Of a DNA stretch of 64,000 nucleotides, positions 7,501-16,516 are shown in pieces. This stretch comes from an uncultured Cellulophaga sp. (lineage in GTDB: Bacteria; Bacteroidota; Bacteroidia; Flavobacteriales; Flavobacteriaceae): NCBI GenBank assembly GCA_947496695.1, contig CANMEI010000003.1:346109-410108 (forward strand). The letters are read 5' to 3'. The position numbers and the translations under genes were made by a program. Under the pieces are notes generated by a model that was not told where the DNA came from, made no database searches, and saw nothing but the letters and a program-made list of their open reading frames with translations. Numbering within the stretch: the stretch's first letter is position 1; each line of letters starts with the position of its first letter.

Positions 7501-9282
7501 TTACTCTTCGTACATGTTTGATGCAGTTGCATTATTAAGGTTATCAACCTGCATAATCCATTTCTCATCATTGTACTGTCCATTTAAATTAGTCCCGTAA
7601 GCCATTTCTGCATCTTGTCTGAAATCAAAATCAGCTAAATAAACATAATACAAACCGTTTTCTTTATTGTAAAATTGCTTTGCGTTTAACCCCTTATCTT
7701 GCAAAGATTCCATAAAAGCAGTTAAGTATTTTTTAGTCTTATACACATTCGCAATTACATAATACCCTGATTTTACCCCAATAATATCAGCTTGATTAAG
7801 TACTTTTATAGGTAATTTCTCGTATACCTTTGTTTGTGAATTGTCTTTTTTATTGTTTAATGTATAAGACTTTTTAGTATTTACTTGATTTGATGCTACT
7901 ACTGAAGTTGCCCCCTGCTCCTTCGCTTTTGCATTTTTAATTTCATTTTTCAAGATGCGTACTATAGCTTCAAACCTCTGATCAAATTCTTCATTTCTTG
8001 CCGCTTCAATAGAATCTTGTCTTAATAATATTTCATCTAAAATTAAGCTGTTTTGATATGCTAATGAATTTTGATCTTCTACTACAGTAGTACTTGCCAC
8101 TCCAACCCCAGAGTTTTTTCTTGGCATAGATCTACTGCTTCTCCTTTTACTTTTATGACTTTTTGGTGTGCTAATTTCTATTGTTTCCGTTGATTTGGTT
8201 TCATTATTTTCTTGATTAATTGTTTCCTTTGTTTTATTTTGATTTTCCATTAGTCTTAAAATCTGCTCTTCATAATTTCTAATAATAGCATCTACCTTAC
8301 TATCTTGAGAATTATCTGCATAATCAGCTAATGTTTTTTTATTGTTCTTAAATGTATATGCTACTGAAAGTTCATGATTCCATCCTAAATCTGCTTCATC
8401 TTCCACCACATCTTTTTCCATTAGGTACCCTAATGACATTTTATTACTTAAGTTAAATCCAAAACCCATTGATAAACCATATTCATCATCTAAAGTAGAT
8501 TGTAACCAACCAAATTTTGGCATTTCTAAAACTACAGAACCCACATAAGATATTGCAGTATCTTCACCTTCACTTATTTGTAATAATGGCGTTAAACGTG
8601 CATTAGCAAATAAACCTCTTGTAACACCAAATAAATGTGTGTATTGCACTGAGGCTTGTACACTTTTTGTTGTGAAATTTGTCAAAATTGAATTAGTTGT
8701 CTGGTTATATTTCAATAAATCTTGAGCATATAAACTAAAATCAAATTTTCCTACAGATAGCGTAACTCCAGGTTGAATCGCAATTTTGCTTTGTTTTTCA
8801 ATATTTGCTAATGAAGGATCACTCGAATCAGCAACTACTCTGCTACTATCTAACCCATCACTAAAATAAGTAACATTAGTACCAAACGTTAATGAACTTT
8901 TCTCACCTAATTGAACCGCTGTGGCGTAATTAGCATTAAAACCGAACTCTTGAACAACACCCGACCATTGACTATAAATACCTATACCTAATGCTGTATG
9001 GTCATTTAACTTATTACTAAAACCTAGAAAGTAGTTTTGATTGTTATCTTCAAAAGTTGTGTACTGGTTTCTATGTAATATATTAATGTATGACTTGTTT
9101 TCTCTAACCAATGAAAATGTAGGGTTAATTAAAAACCTATTAAAAAACAATTGGTTGTGGTATGTAGTTTTAGAACTGAAATCTGAAACAGTTTCTTGCG
9201 CAAATATAGTTTGCATACCAAATAGTAAAACTAATGTAAGTAGTATGAAAAATTTATTTAATTGTGGGGTTGCGTTGTTCAT
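7501..9282 (-). CDS. PorP/SprF-family outer membrane protein fused to a C-terminal SPOR-like domain
   Basis: This 593-residue protein starts with a signal peptide (cleavage near FA-28). Residues about 40-315 form the PorP/SprF-type beta-barrel (HNQLFFNRFLINPTFSLV start, GFNLSNKMSLGYLMEKDV near the end). Family members are normally about 300-350 residues. This one continues with a polar, charged linker (320-460; SKRRSSRSMPRKN, helical LLRQDSIEAARNEEF) and ends with a SPOR-like fold at about 506-575 (GYYVIANVYKTKK, NGLYYVYLADF, RQDAEMAY). SPOR domains bind denuded peptidoglycan, so this region may tether the barrel to the cell wall. It follows the PD40 gene by 73 bp and has its own terminator, so the two form an operon. 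No large secreted adhesin gene is next to it, unlike classical SprB/SprF loci. Confidence 0.85.
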   Translation of the reverse strand: MNNATPQLNKFFILLTLVLLFGMQTIFAQETVSDFSSKTTYHNQLFFNRFLINPTFSLVRENKSYINILHRNQYTTFEDNNQNYFLGFSNKLNDHTALGIGIYSQWSGVVQEFGFNANYATAVQLGEKSSLTFGTNVTYFSDGLDSSRVVADSSDPSLANIEKQSKIAIQPGVTLSVGKFDFSLYAQDLLKYNQTTNSILTNFTTKSVQASVQYTHLFGVTRGLFANARLTPLLQISEGEDTAISYVGSVVLEMPKFGWLQSTLDDEYGLSMGFGFNLSNKMSLGYLMEKDVVEDEADLGWNHELSVAYTFKNNKKTLADYADNSQDSKVDAIIRNYEEQILRLMENQNKTKETINQENNETKSTETIEISTPKSHKSKRRSSRSMPRKNSGVGVASTTVVEDQNSLAYQNSLILDEILLRQDSIEAARNEEFDQRFEAIVRILKNEIKNAKAKEQGATSVVASNQVNTKKSYTLNNKKDNSQTKVYEKLPIKVLNQADIIGVKSGYYVIANVYKTKKYLTAFMESLQDKGLNAKQFYNKENGLYYVYLADFDFRQDAEMAYGTNLNGQYNDEKWIMQVDNLNNATASNMYEE

Positions 9283-9355
9283 GATTACAAATTTTAATGT
9301 GAGAATGTGATTTAAACTTTATTACCAGTTAAAGTTGTGGGGCAAAGCAACTGGT

Positions 9356-10555
9356 TTATTTATCTTCAAAAACAGATGTTGAATATTTTATTTTAGAATC
9401 AATATTCAAGGCTTCTAAACTGTTAAACTCTTTTCTGTTTTCTGATGCTTTTGAATATGCATAATTTACTTTTTCAACAACATCGTTATCTTTTCCTCGG
9501 TTCAACTGTACATAGCCAACACCTTTTTTATTCATAATGTCTAATGAAAAATCATCATCGTCACTATTGATGGGACTTCCAAGGTTAACACTCCAGCCAA
9601 CCTTGTTCTTTGCTACTTCAGCCAAATAGACATCTAGTCCCCCATAACCTTTATGTCCATTTGATGCGAAGAAAAGCGTTGTCCCTCCCACAATATTTGG
9701 ATACAAATCATCTTGATTCGTATTAACTTTTTCTCCTAAATTTTTAGCTACACCAAAAGTTCCATCTCTTTGAATATCTGCAACGTAAATATCAAATTTC
9801 CCAAAACTTCCTGGCATATCTGAAGCAAAAAATAATCTTTTACCATCTTCTGAAATTGCAGGGTGCATTGAAGATGAATTTGTAGGACTAAGAGCAACTT
9901 CTTCTATTGTTGTCCATTTTCCTGATATTTTTTCTGCTTTATATATTTTATGTACTATTTCTTTTTTTGAAAAAACACCGTATAAAGGCTTTACTTCTAC
10001 TGCTTTAGTGTAGTATGCTGTTCTGCCATCAGTTGTTACAGCAATTTGAGCTGTATTTTCATTCATTTTTTTAGATGACTTTTTAACTTCTCTTGCCACA
10101 AAAGCTTCTAAATCTTCTGTTGAAAAACTATTAGCTGTTTCAATTGGTAAATACTTTGAAGCTTTATCAACTTTATAATCAGCTCTCATTTCTGACAACC
10201 AATCTCCAGTATCTTTATATTCTTTAAAAACTGTATTACTAACTACTTGCTTTGCATAATTAAAACGTTTGTAATAACCATCACTAATTGTATCATCATT
10301 ATTCATTTCGAATAACTTCATATACCAGTAAATTGCAGCTTCATAATTCTCGCTTAAGAAATTCGCATTTCCTAAATCTTCATAAATGGCTTTTTCTTTA
10401 TAGCCTAATTTTTTTAGTTCTAAATAATTTTGTTCACGTTTCTCTTTTTCAATAATCTCAGATTGAGTTAATGTAGAGTTTTGAGCAAAAACAGCAGTAT
10501 TACAACTTGTAATTAATGCTATTAAAAACATGTGATAAATAAGTAGTTTTTTCAT
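9356..10555 (-). CDS. TPR/PD40 beta-propeller protein, periplasmic, without OmpA domain
   Basis: The 399-residue protein is exported: residues 1-24 form a signal sequence that can be read either as Sec (cut after VFA) or as lipoprotein (ITSC at 15-18). Residues 45-105 look like a TPR-type helical pair (AIYEDLGNANFLSENYEAAI). From about residue 165 come PD40/WD40-like blades (MHPAISEDGKRLFFASDMPGS, DLYPNIVGGTTLFFASNGHKG, GLDVYLAEV). PorE/OmpA-type partners of PorP proteins usually end in a peptidoglycan-binding OmpA domain; this one stops after the propeller. It is first in a two-gene unit with the PorP-SPOR fusion, so the pair probably forms one envelope complex. Confidence 0.75.
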   Translation of the reverse strand: MKKLLIYHMFLIALITSCNTAVFAQNSTLTQSEIIEKEKREQNYLELKKLGYKEKAIYEDLGNANFLSENYEAAIYWYMKLFEMNNDDTISDGYYKRFNYAKQVVSNTVFKEYKDTGDWLSEMRADYKVDKASKYLPIETANSFSTEDLEAFVAREVKKSSKKMNENTAQIAVTTDGRTAYYTKAVEVKPLYGVFSKKEIVHKIYKAEKISGKWTTIEEVALSPTNSSSMHPAISEDGKRLFFASDMPGSFGKFDIYVADIQRDGTFGVAKNLGEKVNTNQDDLYPNIVGGTTLFFASNGHKGYGGLDVYLAEVAKNKVGWSVNLGSPINSDDDDFSLDIMNKKGVGYVQLNRGKDNDVVEKVNYAYSKASENRKEFNSLEALNIDSKIKYSTSVFEDK

Positions 10556-10654
10556 AATAATATCGATAAAGGGTTAATATCTTAGACAAAATTCACGAAA
10601 TATTTCTGTGTAATGCCTATTAATATTTCATAGGTTTTTTGAAAAAAAGTGTAT

Positions 10655-10665
10655 TTCATCGAAAA
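10655..10665. promoter_or_regulatory. TTCATCGAAAA motif upstream of the PD40/PorP operon
   Basis: The 11-bp motif lies 100 bp upstream of the PD40 start codon and matches exactly the copy at 7348-7358. A related TTTTTTGAAAAAA stretch lies about 20 bp to its left. It may be an operator; the factor is unknown. Confidence 0.35.
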
Positions 10666-10776
10666 AACATACTTTTAAACGTATTTTTAAACAAAAAAGA
10701 GCTTAAAATTCTTTAAAAAACTAATAAAAAATTAATAAAAATGTCAAATTTCAGTACAAAAGAGTGCTTTGATATA

Positions 10777-10784
10777 TATCTTTG
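10777..10784 (+). promoter_or_regulatory. Candidate -7 element close to the glycosyltransferase start
   Basis: TATCTTTG fits TAnnTTTG. A transcript from it would begin near 10791, after the TTG at 10769 but before the ATG at 10799, which favours the ATG as start. No clear -33 element is visible. Confidence 0.35.
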
Positions 10785-10798
10785 ACTTTTTATACAAA

Positions 10799-11650
10799 AT
10801 GGACTATTATATCATTATTCCTGCACACAATGAAGAAGCTTTTTTAGAAGGTGCATTACAATCTATTCTTGATCAAAAATTACTACCTAAAAAAGTGGTA
10901 TTAGTTAATGACAACTCTACCGATAAAACGGAATTAATAATGGATAAGTTTATTGAAAAGAATCCTTTTTTTACAAAACTCAATACAACTTCATCTACAG
11001 AACACATGCCCGGAAGTAAAGTGATCAATGCTTTTAATAAAGGTTTAGCTTTACTTGATGATCAGTATGATTTTATTGTAAAACTTGATGCTGATATACT
11101 TTTACCTGATATTTATTTTGAAAAAATTGCTTCTATATTTAAAAACAATGAAAATGCAGGTGTTGTTGGTGGTTTTATTTATGAAAAAAATAAAAAAGGG
11201 AAATGGGAACTTAACCATACTATGAATAAAGATCATGTAAGAGGAGCGTTTAAGGCGTATTCTAAAAAATGTTTTAAAGCTATTGGTGGTTTAAAAAATG
11301 CTATGGGTTGGGATACTGTAGATGAACTTTTAGCTCAATACCATGGTTTCTCAATTATAACTATTGATGATTTACGTGTAAAACACTTACGCCCTATTGG
11401 TGTAGCTTATAATAAAAAAGCAAAATTACTGCAAGGTAAAGCCATGTACACCATGCGATATGGTTATTTAATTACACTTATAGCATCATTAAAGATGGCT
11501 ATGAAACAAGGTAAAACAAATGCTTTTTTTGATAATATGAGCGGGTATAAAAAAGCTGAAAAAGAAAAAGCCCTCTTTCTAGTTACACGAGAAGAGGGCC
11601 AATATATTCGTAACCTACGTTGGAAAGGAATAAAAAAACAATTGTTTTAA
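10799..11650 (+). CDS. Family 2 glycosyltransferase
   Basis: This 283-residue enzyme starts at MDYYIIIPAHNEE; the frame stays open to a TTG at 10769, but the extra ten residues add nothing to the fold. It has the GT-A nucleotide-binding start (IIIPAHNEEAFLEGALQSIL), VLVNDNSTDKT, and the metal-binding DAD in IVKLDADILLP. Family 2 enzymes move a sugar from an NDP-sugar to lipid or polysaccharide acceptors on the cytoplasmic face. A hydrophobic stretch (GYLITLIASLKMAM) near residues 222-235 may touch the membrane. The donor and acceptor cannot be named. It ends one base before the stop of the convergent phosphatase gene. Confidence 0.88.
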   Translation: MDYYIIIPAHNEEAFLEGALQSILDQKLLPKKVVLVNDNSTDKTELIMDKFIEKNPFFTKLNTTSSTEHMPGSKVINAFNKGLALLDDQYDFIVKLDADILLPDIYFEKIASIFKNNENAGVVGGFIYEKNKKGKWELNHTMNKDHVRGAFKAYSKKCFKAIGGLKNAMGWDTVDELLAQYHGFSIITIDDLRVKHLRPIGVAYNKKAKLLQGKAMYTMRYGYLITLIASLKMAMKQGKTNAFFDNMSGYKKAEKEKALFLVTREEGQYIRNLRWKGIKKQLF

Positions 11651-13342
11651 TTATTTAATTACATCAACAATTGGGTTTCCTGTTGTTCCATTAGGAAAAG
11701 CTACACCTAACATTGCCGCAATTGTAGGTGCTATATCTGGAATTTCTGTACGCTCGTAAGTTTCACCTTTATTAATACCTTTTCCGAAAAACAATAAGGG
11801 TACATGGGTATCATAAGGGTATGGTGAACCATGTGTTGATCCTGTTTTAGAATAGGTGATATAATCTGGCTTATAAACTAGCAATACATCTCCTGATCTT
11901 TGTTGGTTATAGCCCATTTGCAATATAGAAGGTATTCCTTTTGTGTATTGATTTTTCCACATCTGCTCTCCAGTATATATTCTATCACACATACCATAGG
12001 TCATAATTTCTTTAGCCAATTGCTCTTCAACAGTACTTAGTGATAAGTCTAAATTTTTTACAATTTTATAATCTAAAAAAATCTGCTCATTTGATATATT
12101 TCTAACAATATCTGTAGTACCATAAGTATATTTTAAAAACTCATTTAATTTAGATTTAAATTGATCCTTATTTATATATCCTGCTGGTATTTTTTGATCT
12201 TTTAAGTATGAAGGAACTTCAACTGCGGCATGATCAGCTGTTAAAAAAACAGTGTATTCACCTGCTCCAACTTTTTTATCTAAAGCATTTAACAACCTTT
12301 CTAGATCTGCATCTAACCTTAAATAAGTATCTTCAATTTCTTTAGAACCAACACCAAATTTATGTCCTACATAATCAGTACTAGAAAAACTAATCGCTAA
12401 AAAATCTGTAATATTATCTGTCCCTAATTTTTCACCATCTAAAGCTGCAAGGGCAAAATCTGCAGTTATACTATTACCATATGGTGTCGATTTTATTATA
12501 TCAAATTGACCGTTTGCATCCCACAATGTTGGCAAATCATGAGGAAAAGCTGAATTAACCTCACCTTTAAACAAACCTTCATAAGCATTAGCATCTGTAC
12601 CGCTTGATGTATAGCTTGAAATATTTTTTAAAGTATTCCATGGTTTTTTATATGCTTCTGCCACATCAGAATTATTGAAATCAACAACCCATTGTGGTAA
12701 TTTATCCATATAATATGAACTTGTCACCCAACTACCTTCATCTTTTCCATAAAACCAATATGCGCCATTAGCGGTATGTCCACCTGGTAAAACAGCACCT
12801 CTATCTTTTAGAGCTACAGCAATAACCTTACTTTGCATTTGATTATGCAGTCTTAATTCATCAGTAATTGTTGTTACATTATTACGAAAAGGAGACATCT
12901 TACCAGCATCAGACGTTGTACCTACTGAATTATATGAATCATCTTCAACGCAGTATACACTTTTATTTAAATTTTTATCATACCAATCATTCGCAATAAT
13001 ACCATGTGTGGCAGGTGTTGTACCTGTGTAAACTGATGTGTGACCAGGAGCCGTTTTGGTTGGGGCATAGTTAAAATGATTGTTCTTACAATTAAAACCA
13101 TCATTTACCAATCTTTTAATACCTCCATCACCATATTGATCCCAAAAACGAGTGATATAATCAAAACGCATCTGATCTACAATAATACCTACAACTAGCT
13201 TAGGTGAGGTATAAGGTGCTGTTGGAGCAATTTCCACAGCTTCTTGTTTTTTATTTTTTGATTTACGTTGTGCATTAAGTGATACACTAGTAATAAACAT
13301 AAACGCTGTAACAAATAGTACAGCACAATTACTCTTATTCAT
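11651..13342 (-). CDS. pafA: PafA-type alkaline phosphatase (phosphate-irrepressible)
   Basis: This 563-residue protein has a signal peptide ending at LNA-24 and is expected in the periplasm or outside. Residues align with Elizabethkingia PafA: zinc-binding Asp56 (VDQMR), nucleophile Thr97 (PTKTAPGH), Asn118 (GIIANDW), and Lys179/Arg181 (LKDRGAVLPGGH), which mark the monoesterase type. Further zinc ligands lie in STDYVGHKFG, TADHAAVE and THGSPYPYDTHVP. PafA enzymes release phosphate from organic monoesters and, unlike PhoA, are not shut down by phosphate; that is family knowledge, not seen here. It is convergent with the glycosyltransferase, with no spacer and no terminator between. Confidence 0.9.
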   Translation of the reverse strand: MNKSNCAVLFVTAFMFITSVSLNAQRKSKNKKQEAVEIAPTAPYTSPKLVVGIIVDQMRFDYITRFWDQYGDGGIKRLVNDGFNCKNNHFNYAPTKTAPGHTSVYTGTTPATHGIIANDWYDKNLNKSVYCVEDDSYNSVGTTSDAGKMSPFRNNVTTITDELRLHNQMQSKVIAVALKDRGAVLPGGHTANGAYWFYGKDEGSWVTSSYYMDKLPQWVVDFNNSDVAEAYKKPWNTLKNISSYTSSGTDANAYEGLFKGEVNSAFPHDLPTLWDANGQFDIIKSTPYGNSITADFALAALDGEKLGTDNITDFLAISFSSTDYVGHKFGVGSKEIEDTYLRLDADLERLLNALDKKVGAGEYTVFLTADHAAVEVPSYLKDQKIPAGYINKDQFKSKLNEFLKYTYGTTDIVRNISNEQIFLDYKIVKNLDLSLSTVEEQLAKEIMTYGMCDRIYTGEQMWKNQYTKGIPSILQMGYNQQRSGDVLLVYKPDYITYSKTGSTHGSPYPYDTHVPLLFFGKGINKGETYERTEIPDIAPTIAAMLGVAFPNGTTGNPIVDVIK

Positions 13343-13497
13343 AAAATAGATTTTGTGCCATAAAATTAATTAAATAAACCTTATTGTAATTGAATAAATA
13401 GTTAAATGAATTTTAATACTTAATGTTCTTTTTTATAATTAGAACTCACTTACCATTTAATATTATTATTTTTACAATAACTAGATTAATTTTTCCA

Positions 13498-14235
13498 ATG
13501 AACTACCTAGCATCTATTGGCAGTTATTTTATTATGATTCGTGAGGTTTTTAAAAAACCTACAAAATGGAGAATAATGAAATCGCTTATTTTAAAAGAGA
13601 TAGACGAGTTAATTTTTGGCTCTCTTGGCATTATCATATTTATTTCTTTCTTTATCGGGGGTGTTGTTTCCATTCAAACAGCATTAAATATTACAAACCC
13701 TTTAATACCAAGAAACTTAATAGGTTTTGCGACAAGACAGTCTGTAATATTAGAATTTGCCCCGACTTTTACTTCTATAATTATGGCTGGCAAAGTAGGC
13801 TCTTATATTACTTCTAGTATTGGAACTATGCGAGTAACCGAACAAATTGATGCACTTGAAGTAATGGGTGTAAACTCATTAAACTACTTAGTATTTCCTA
13901 AAATAATTGCACTTCTATTTTATCCGTTTGCAATTGCTGTGGCTATGAATGTTGGTATTTTTGGCGGTTGGATGGCTGGTGTATTTGGTGGCTTTAGTAC
14001 AAGTGCTGATTTTGTTGAAGGTATTCAATTAGATTTTATCCCTTTTCATGTTACCTATTCTTTCATAAAAAGTATACTTTTTGCTTTTATTATTGCAACA
14101 ATACCTTCTTTTCATGGATATTATATGAAAGGTGGTGCACTAGAAGTAGGTAAAGCGAGTACCACTGCATTTGTCTGGACAAGTGTTGTAATTATTATCG
14201 TCAACTACATATTAACACAACTTTTACTAGGCTAA
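13498..14235 (+). CDS. mlaE: MlaE-type lipid ABC transporter permease
   Basis: The start is placed at MNYLASIGSYFIMIREVF, the usual beginning of this family; the frame is open from an ATG at 13423, but the extra 25 residues are not family-like. The 245-residue protein has five to six membrane segments and the MlaE signature regions (SVILEFAPTFTSIIMAGKVGSYITSS is split across residues about 79-104; TEQIDALEVMGVN follows). It acts in the inner membrane in phospholipid trafficking between the two membranes. Its stop codon overlaps the mlaF ATG (TAATG), a strong sign of coupling. A substrate-binding MlaD gene is not adjacent. Confidence 0.9.
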   Translation: MNYLASIGSYFIMIREVFKKPTKWRIMKSLILKEIDELIFGSLGIIIFISFFIGGVVSIQTALNITNPLIPRNLIGFATRQSVILEFAPTFTSIIMAGKVGSYITSSIGTMRVTEQIDALEVMGVNSLNYLVFPKIIALLFYPFAIAVAMNVGIFGGWMAGVFGGFSTSADFVEGIQLDFIPFHVTYSFIKSILFAFIIATIPSFHGYYMKGGALEVGKASTTAFVWTSVVIIIVNYILTQLLLG

Positions 14236-15002
14236 TGATTGAAGTAAACGATATACACAAATCTTTCGGAGAGAATAAAATTTTAAAAGGTGTTTCTACA
14301 TCTTTTGAAAAAGGAAAAACTAACCTTATTATTGGACAAAGTGGTTCTGGAAAAACGGTATTTTTAAAATGCTTATTAGGCTTATTTGAACCTGAAAATG
14401 GTTCTATTTGTTATGACGGGAGAACATACTCAAGCCTTAGTGGTAATGAAAAACGTAACCTCCGACAAGAAATGGGAATGGTATTCCAAGGGAGTGCTTT
14501 GTTTGATTCAATGACCGTAGAAGGCAATGTTATGTTTCCTTTAGAGATGTTTACAAAACAATCACAATCTGAAATGCAAGACAGGGTAAATATTGTTTTA
14601 AAACGTGTTAACCTTATTGACGCACACAATAAATACCCTTCTGAAATATCTGGTGGTATGCAGAAAAGAGTAGCTATTGCCCGAGCAATTGTAATGAACC
14701 CTAAATATCTTTTTTGTGATGAACCAAACTCTGGTTTAGACCCAAAAACTGCAATACTTATTGATAATCTTATTCAAGAAATAACTGAGGAATATGATAT
14801 TACTACCGTAATTAATACACATGACATGAATTCAGTTATGGAAATAGGTAAAAAAATAGTATTCTTAAAAAATGGTTTTAAAGAATGGGAAGGAACTAAC
14901 AAGGAAATTTTTAAGACAGATAATGCTGCTGTAACCGATTTTGTATATTCATCTGAACTATTTAAAAAAGTTAGACAGATGTATCTTGAAGAAAGAAATT
15001 AA
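14235..15002 (+). CDS. mlaF: MlaF-type lipid ABC transporter ATPase
   Basis: This 255-residue ATP-binding subunit has Walker A (GQSGSGKTVFLK, about residues 35-46), the Q loop in GMVFQGSALFDSMTV, the ABC signature ISGGMQKRVAIARA, Walker B YLFCDEPNSGLDP and the switch His in INTHDM. It drives the adjacent MlaE permease. The ATG overlaps the mlaE stop codon. The final four bases overlap the stop of the convergent DUF389 gene at 14999-15002, so no terminator can lie between them. Confidence 0.92.
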   Translation: MIEVNDIHKSFGENKILKGVSTSFEKGKTNLIIGQSGSGKTVFLKCLLGLFEPENGSICYDGRTYSSLSGNEKRNLRQEMGMVFQGSALFDSMTVEGNVMFPLEMFTKQSQSEMQDRVNIVLKRVNLIDAHNKYPSEISGGMQKRVAIARAIVMNPKYLFCDEPNSGLDPKTAILIDNLIQEITEEYDITTVINTHDMNSVMEIGKKIVFLKNGFKEWEGTNKEIFKTDNAAVTDFVYSSELFKKVRQMYLEERN

Positions 15003-16513
15003 TTTGAAACTTCTCTAACCTGAATTTTTTGATCTTTTAATCGCAACTTCAGCCAATCTGTTATTTTTTTAATATCAGCTTCTTTATCTTTATTTTTTGT
15101 TTTCGGTTTCCAATTAACTTCAAAAACAGGAATGGTATCTGTTTTTTTAAAATCGGTTCTAATTGTATACGAATACCCTATTGAGGCTAAATTCTCATAA
15201 TTAACTTTTACCTCTGCACTAACTTCTTGAAAAGGAATTTGTTTTGACACTAATTTTTGAAGTTGAATAAGTTCTGTTTCTAACAGAAGTATTTTCTCTT
15301 CTTTACCCATTAACTCAGCTTTTTTCGATTGATAAAGTTCTTCAACATATTTCATTTGATCTACTTCTTCATTTTTAGAGCCTTGAATTATTTTAAGTTT
15401 TGTGTTTTTTAATTCTTTAAATTTTTCGTTTTTCGTTAAATTCCAGCTAGAAATAATATTATCAGGCACTAATTCTTCACCCATAAACATTACTTCAATT
15501 ACAGATTCTTTTGCATCTTCTTCGCTCCCAAAAATCATTTCATATAATGATCTGTCACCACCGTGATACTGAATATTTGTTAGGTTATCTAAATACAAGC
15601 CATTACCTGAAAATTGATATTTTGCAATATTTTCCGATATAAACTCTCTTGCTTGACTTTTGTAATTCGATTCTTTCCATGCTTTATAAAAAGTCCAACT
15701 AGCAGGGACCATAACTAATATTGCAACTAAAGATGCTATACGACTAATAAATCTACGCCTTTCAGAATTTGCATAACGCACCATTGGAAAACGCAATATT
15801 TTTATAACTAAAAATGTAGCAAGACCAATAAAAATAGTGTTTATAGTAAATAAATACATGGCACCACTAGCATAATCCCAATTACCTATTGCTAAGCCAA
15901 AACCTACAGTACATAAAGGTGGCATTAATGCTGTAGCAATTGCAACACCAAAAATTACACTTGCAATAGTTCCTTTTTTAGCTCTTGCTATAACCAGTGC
16001 TAAACCACCAAAAAAAGCGATTAACACATCACGAATATCTGGTGCTGTACGTGCTAAAAGTTCAGAAGACTCATCACGAAGTGGGAAAAACTTAAAAAAC
16101 AAAAAAGCAGTTAAAATACTTAATACTACCATTACTCCAAAATTCTTTAGAGAACGACGTAAGGTATCAATATCATTAATTGCTAATGATAGACCCATTC
16201 CTAAAATAGGACCCATTAAAGGCGATATTAACATGGCACCAATTACAACCGCTGTAGAATTGGCATTTAAACCTATAGATGCAATAAATATAGAACAGAT
16301 CAAAATCCAAGATGTATGCCCTTTAAAGGGTATATCAGCAACAATAGATTCACGCGTAGCTTCTTGATCTGTGTTATTTCGAATATCTAATAACTCAGAT
16401 AGAAACCCTTTCGTTGATTCTATCAGTCCTTTAAAATCTTGTTTTACCTCATCCCCTTTATCTTTTTCATTACTATTAGGGGCTATATGATCTTTATCTA
16501 TATTTTCACTCAT
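14999..16513 (-). CDS. DUF389 / TIGR00341 family membrane protein
   Basis: The 504-residue protein begins with about 65 polar residues, followed by six or so membrane segments at about 70-285 (WILICSIFIASIGLNANSTA, VVIGAMLISPLMGPILGMG). This block, with the conserved ISPLMGPI, defines the DUF389 family, whose function is unknown. The C-terminal 200 residues are soluble and partly coiled coil (YQSKKAELMGKEEKILLLET). It is last in a minus-strand set with the SprT-like and mannose-1-phosphate guanylyltransferase genes, 3 bp after the latter, so it is likely co-transcribed with them. The stop overlaps that of mlaF on the other strand. Confidence 0.85.
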   Translation of the reverse strand: MSENIDKDHIAPNSNEKDKGDEVKQDFKGLIESTKGFLSELLDIRNNTDQEATRESIVADIPFKGHTSWILICSIFIASIGLNANSTAVVIGAMLISPLMGPILGMGLSLAINDIDTLRRSLKNFGVMVVLSILTAFLFFKFFPLRDESSELLARTAPDIRDVLIAFFGGLALVIARAKKGTIASVIFGVAIATALMPPLCTVGFGLAIGNWDYASGAMYLFTINTIFIGLATFLVIKILRFPMVRYANSERRRFISRIASLVAILVMVPASWTFYKAWKESNYKSQAREFISENIAKYQFSGNGLYLDNLTNIQYHGGDRSLYEMIFGSEEDAKESVIEVMFMGEELVPDNIISSWNLTKNEKFKELKNTKLKIIQGSKNEEVDQMKYVEELYQSKKAELMGKEEKILLLETELIQLQKLVSKQIPFQEVSAEVKVNYENLASIGYSYTIRTDFKKTDTIPVFEVNWKPKTKNKDKEADIKKITDWLKLRLKDQKIQVREVSN

Positions 16514-16516
16514 ATA

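Noticed and set aside
13423..13497. Upstream extension of mlaE (ATG at 13423)
   Set aside because: The added 25 residues do not match the family; the internal ATG starts the conserved sequence.
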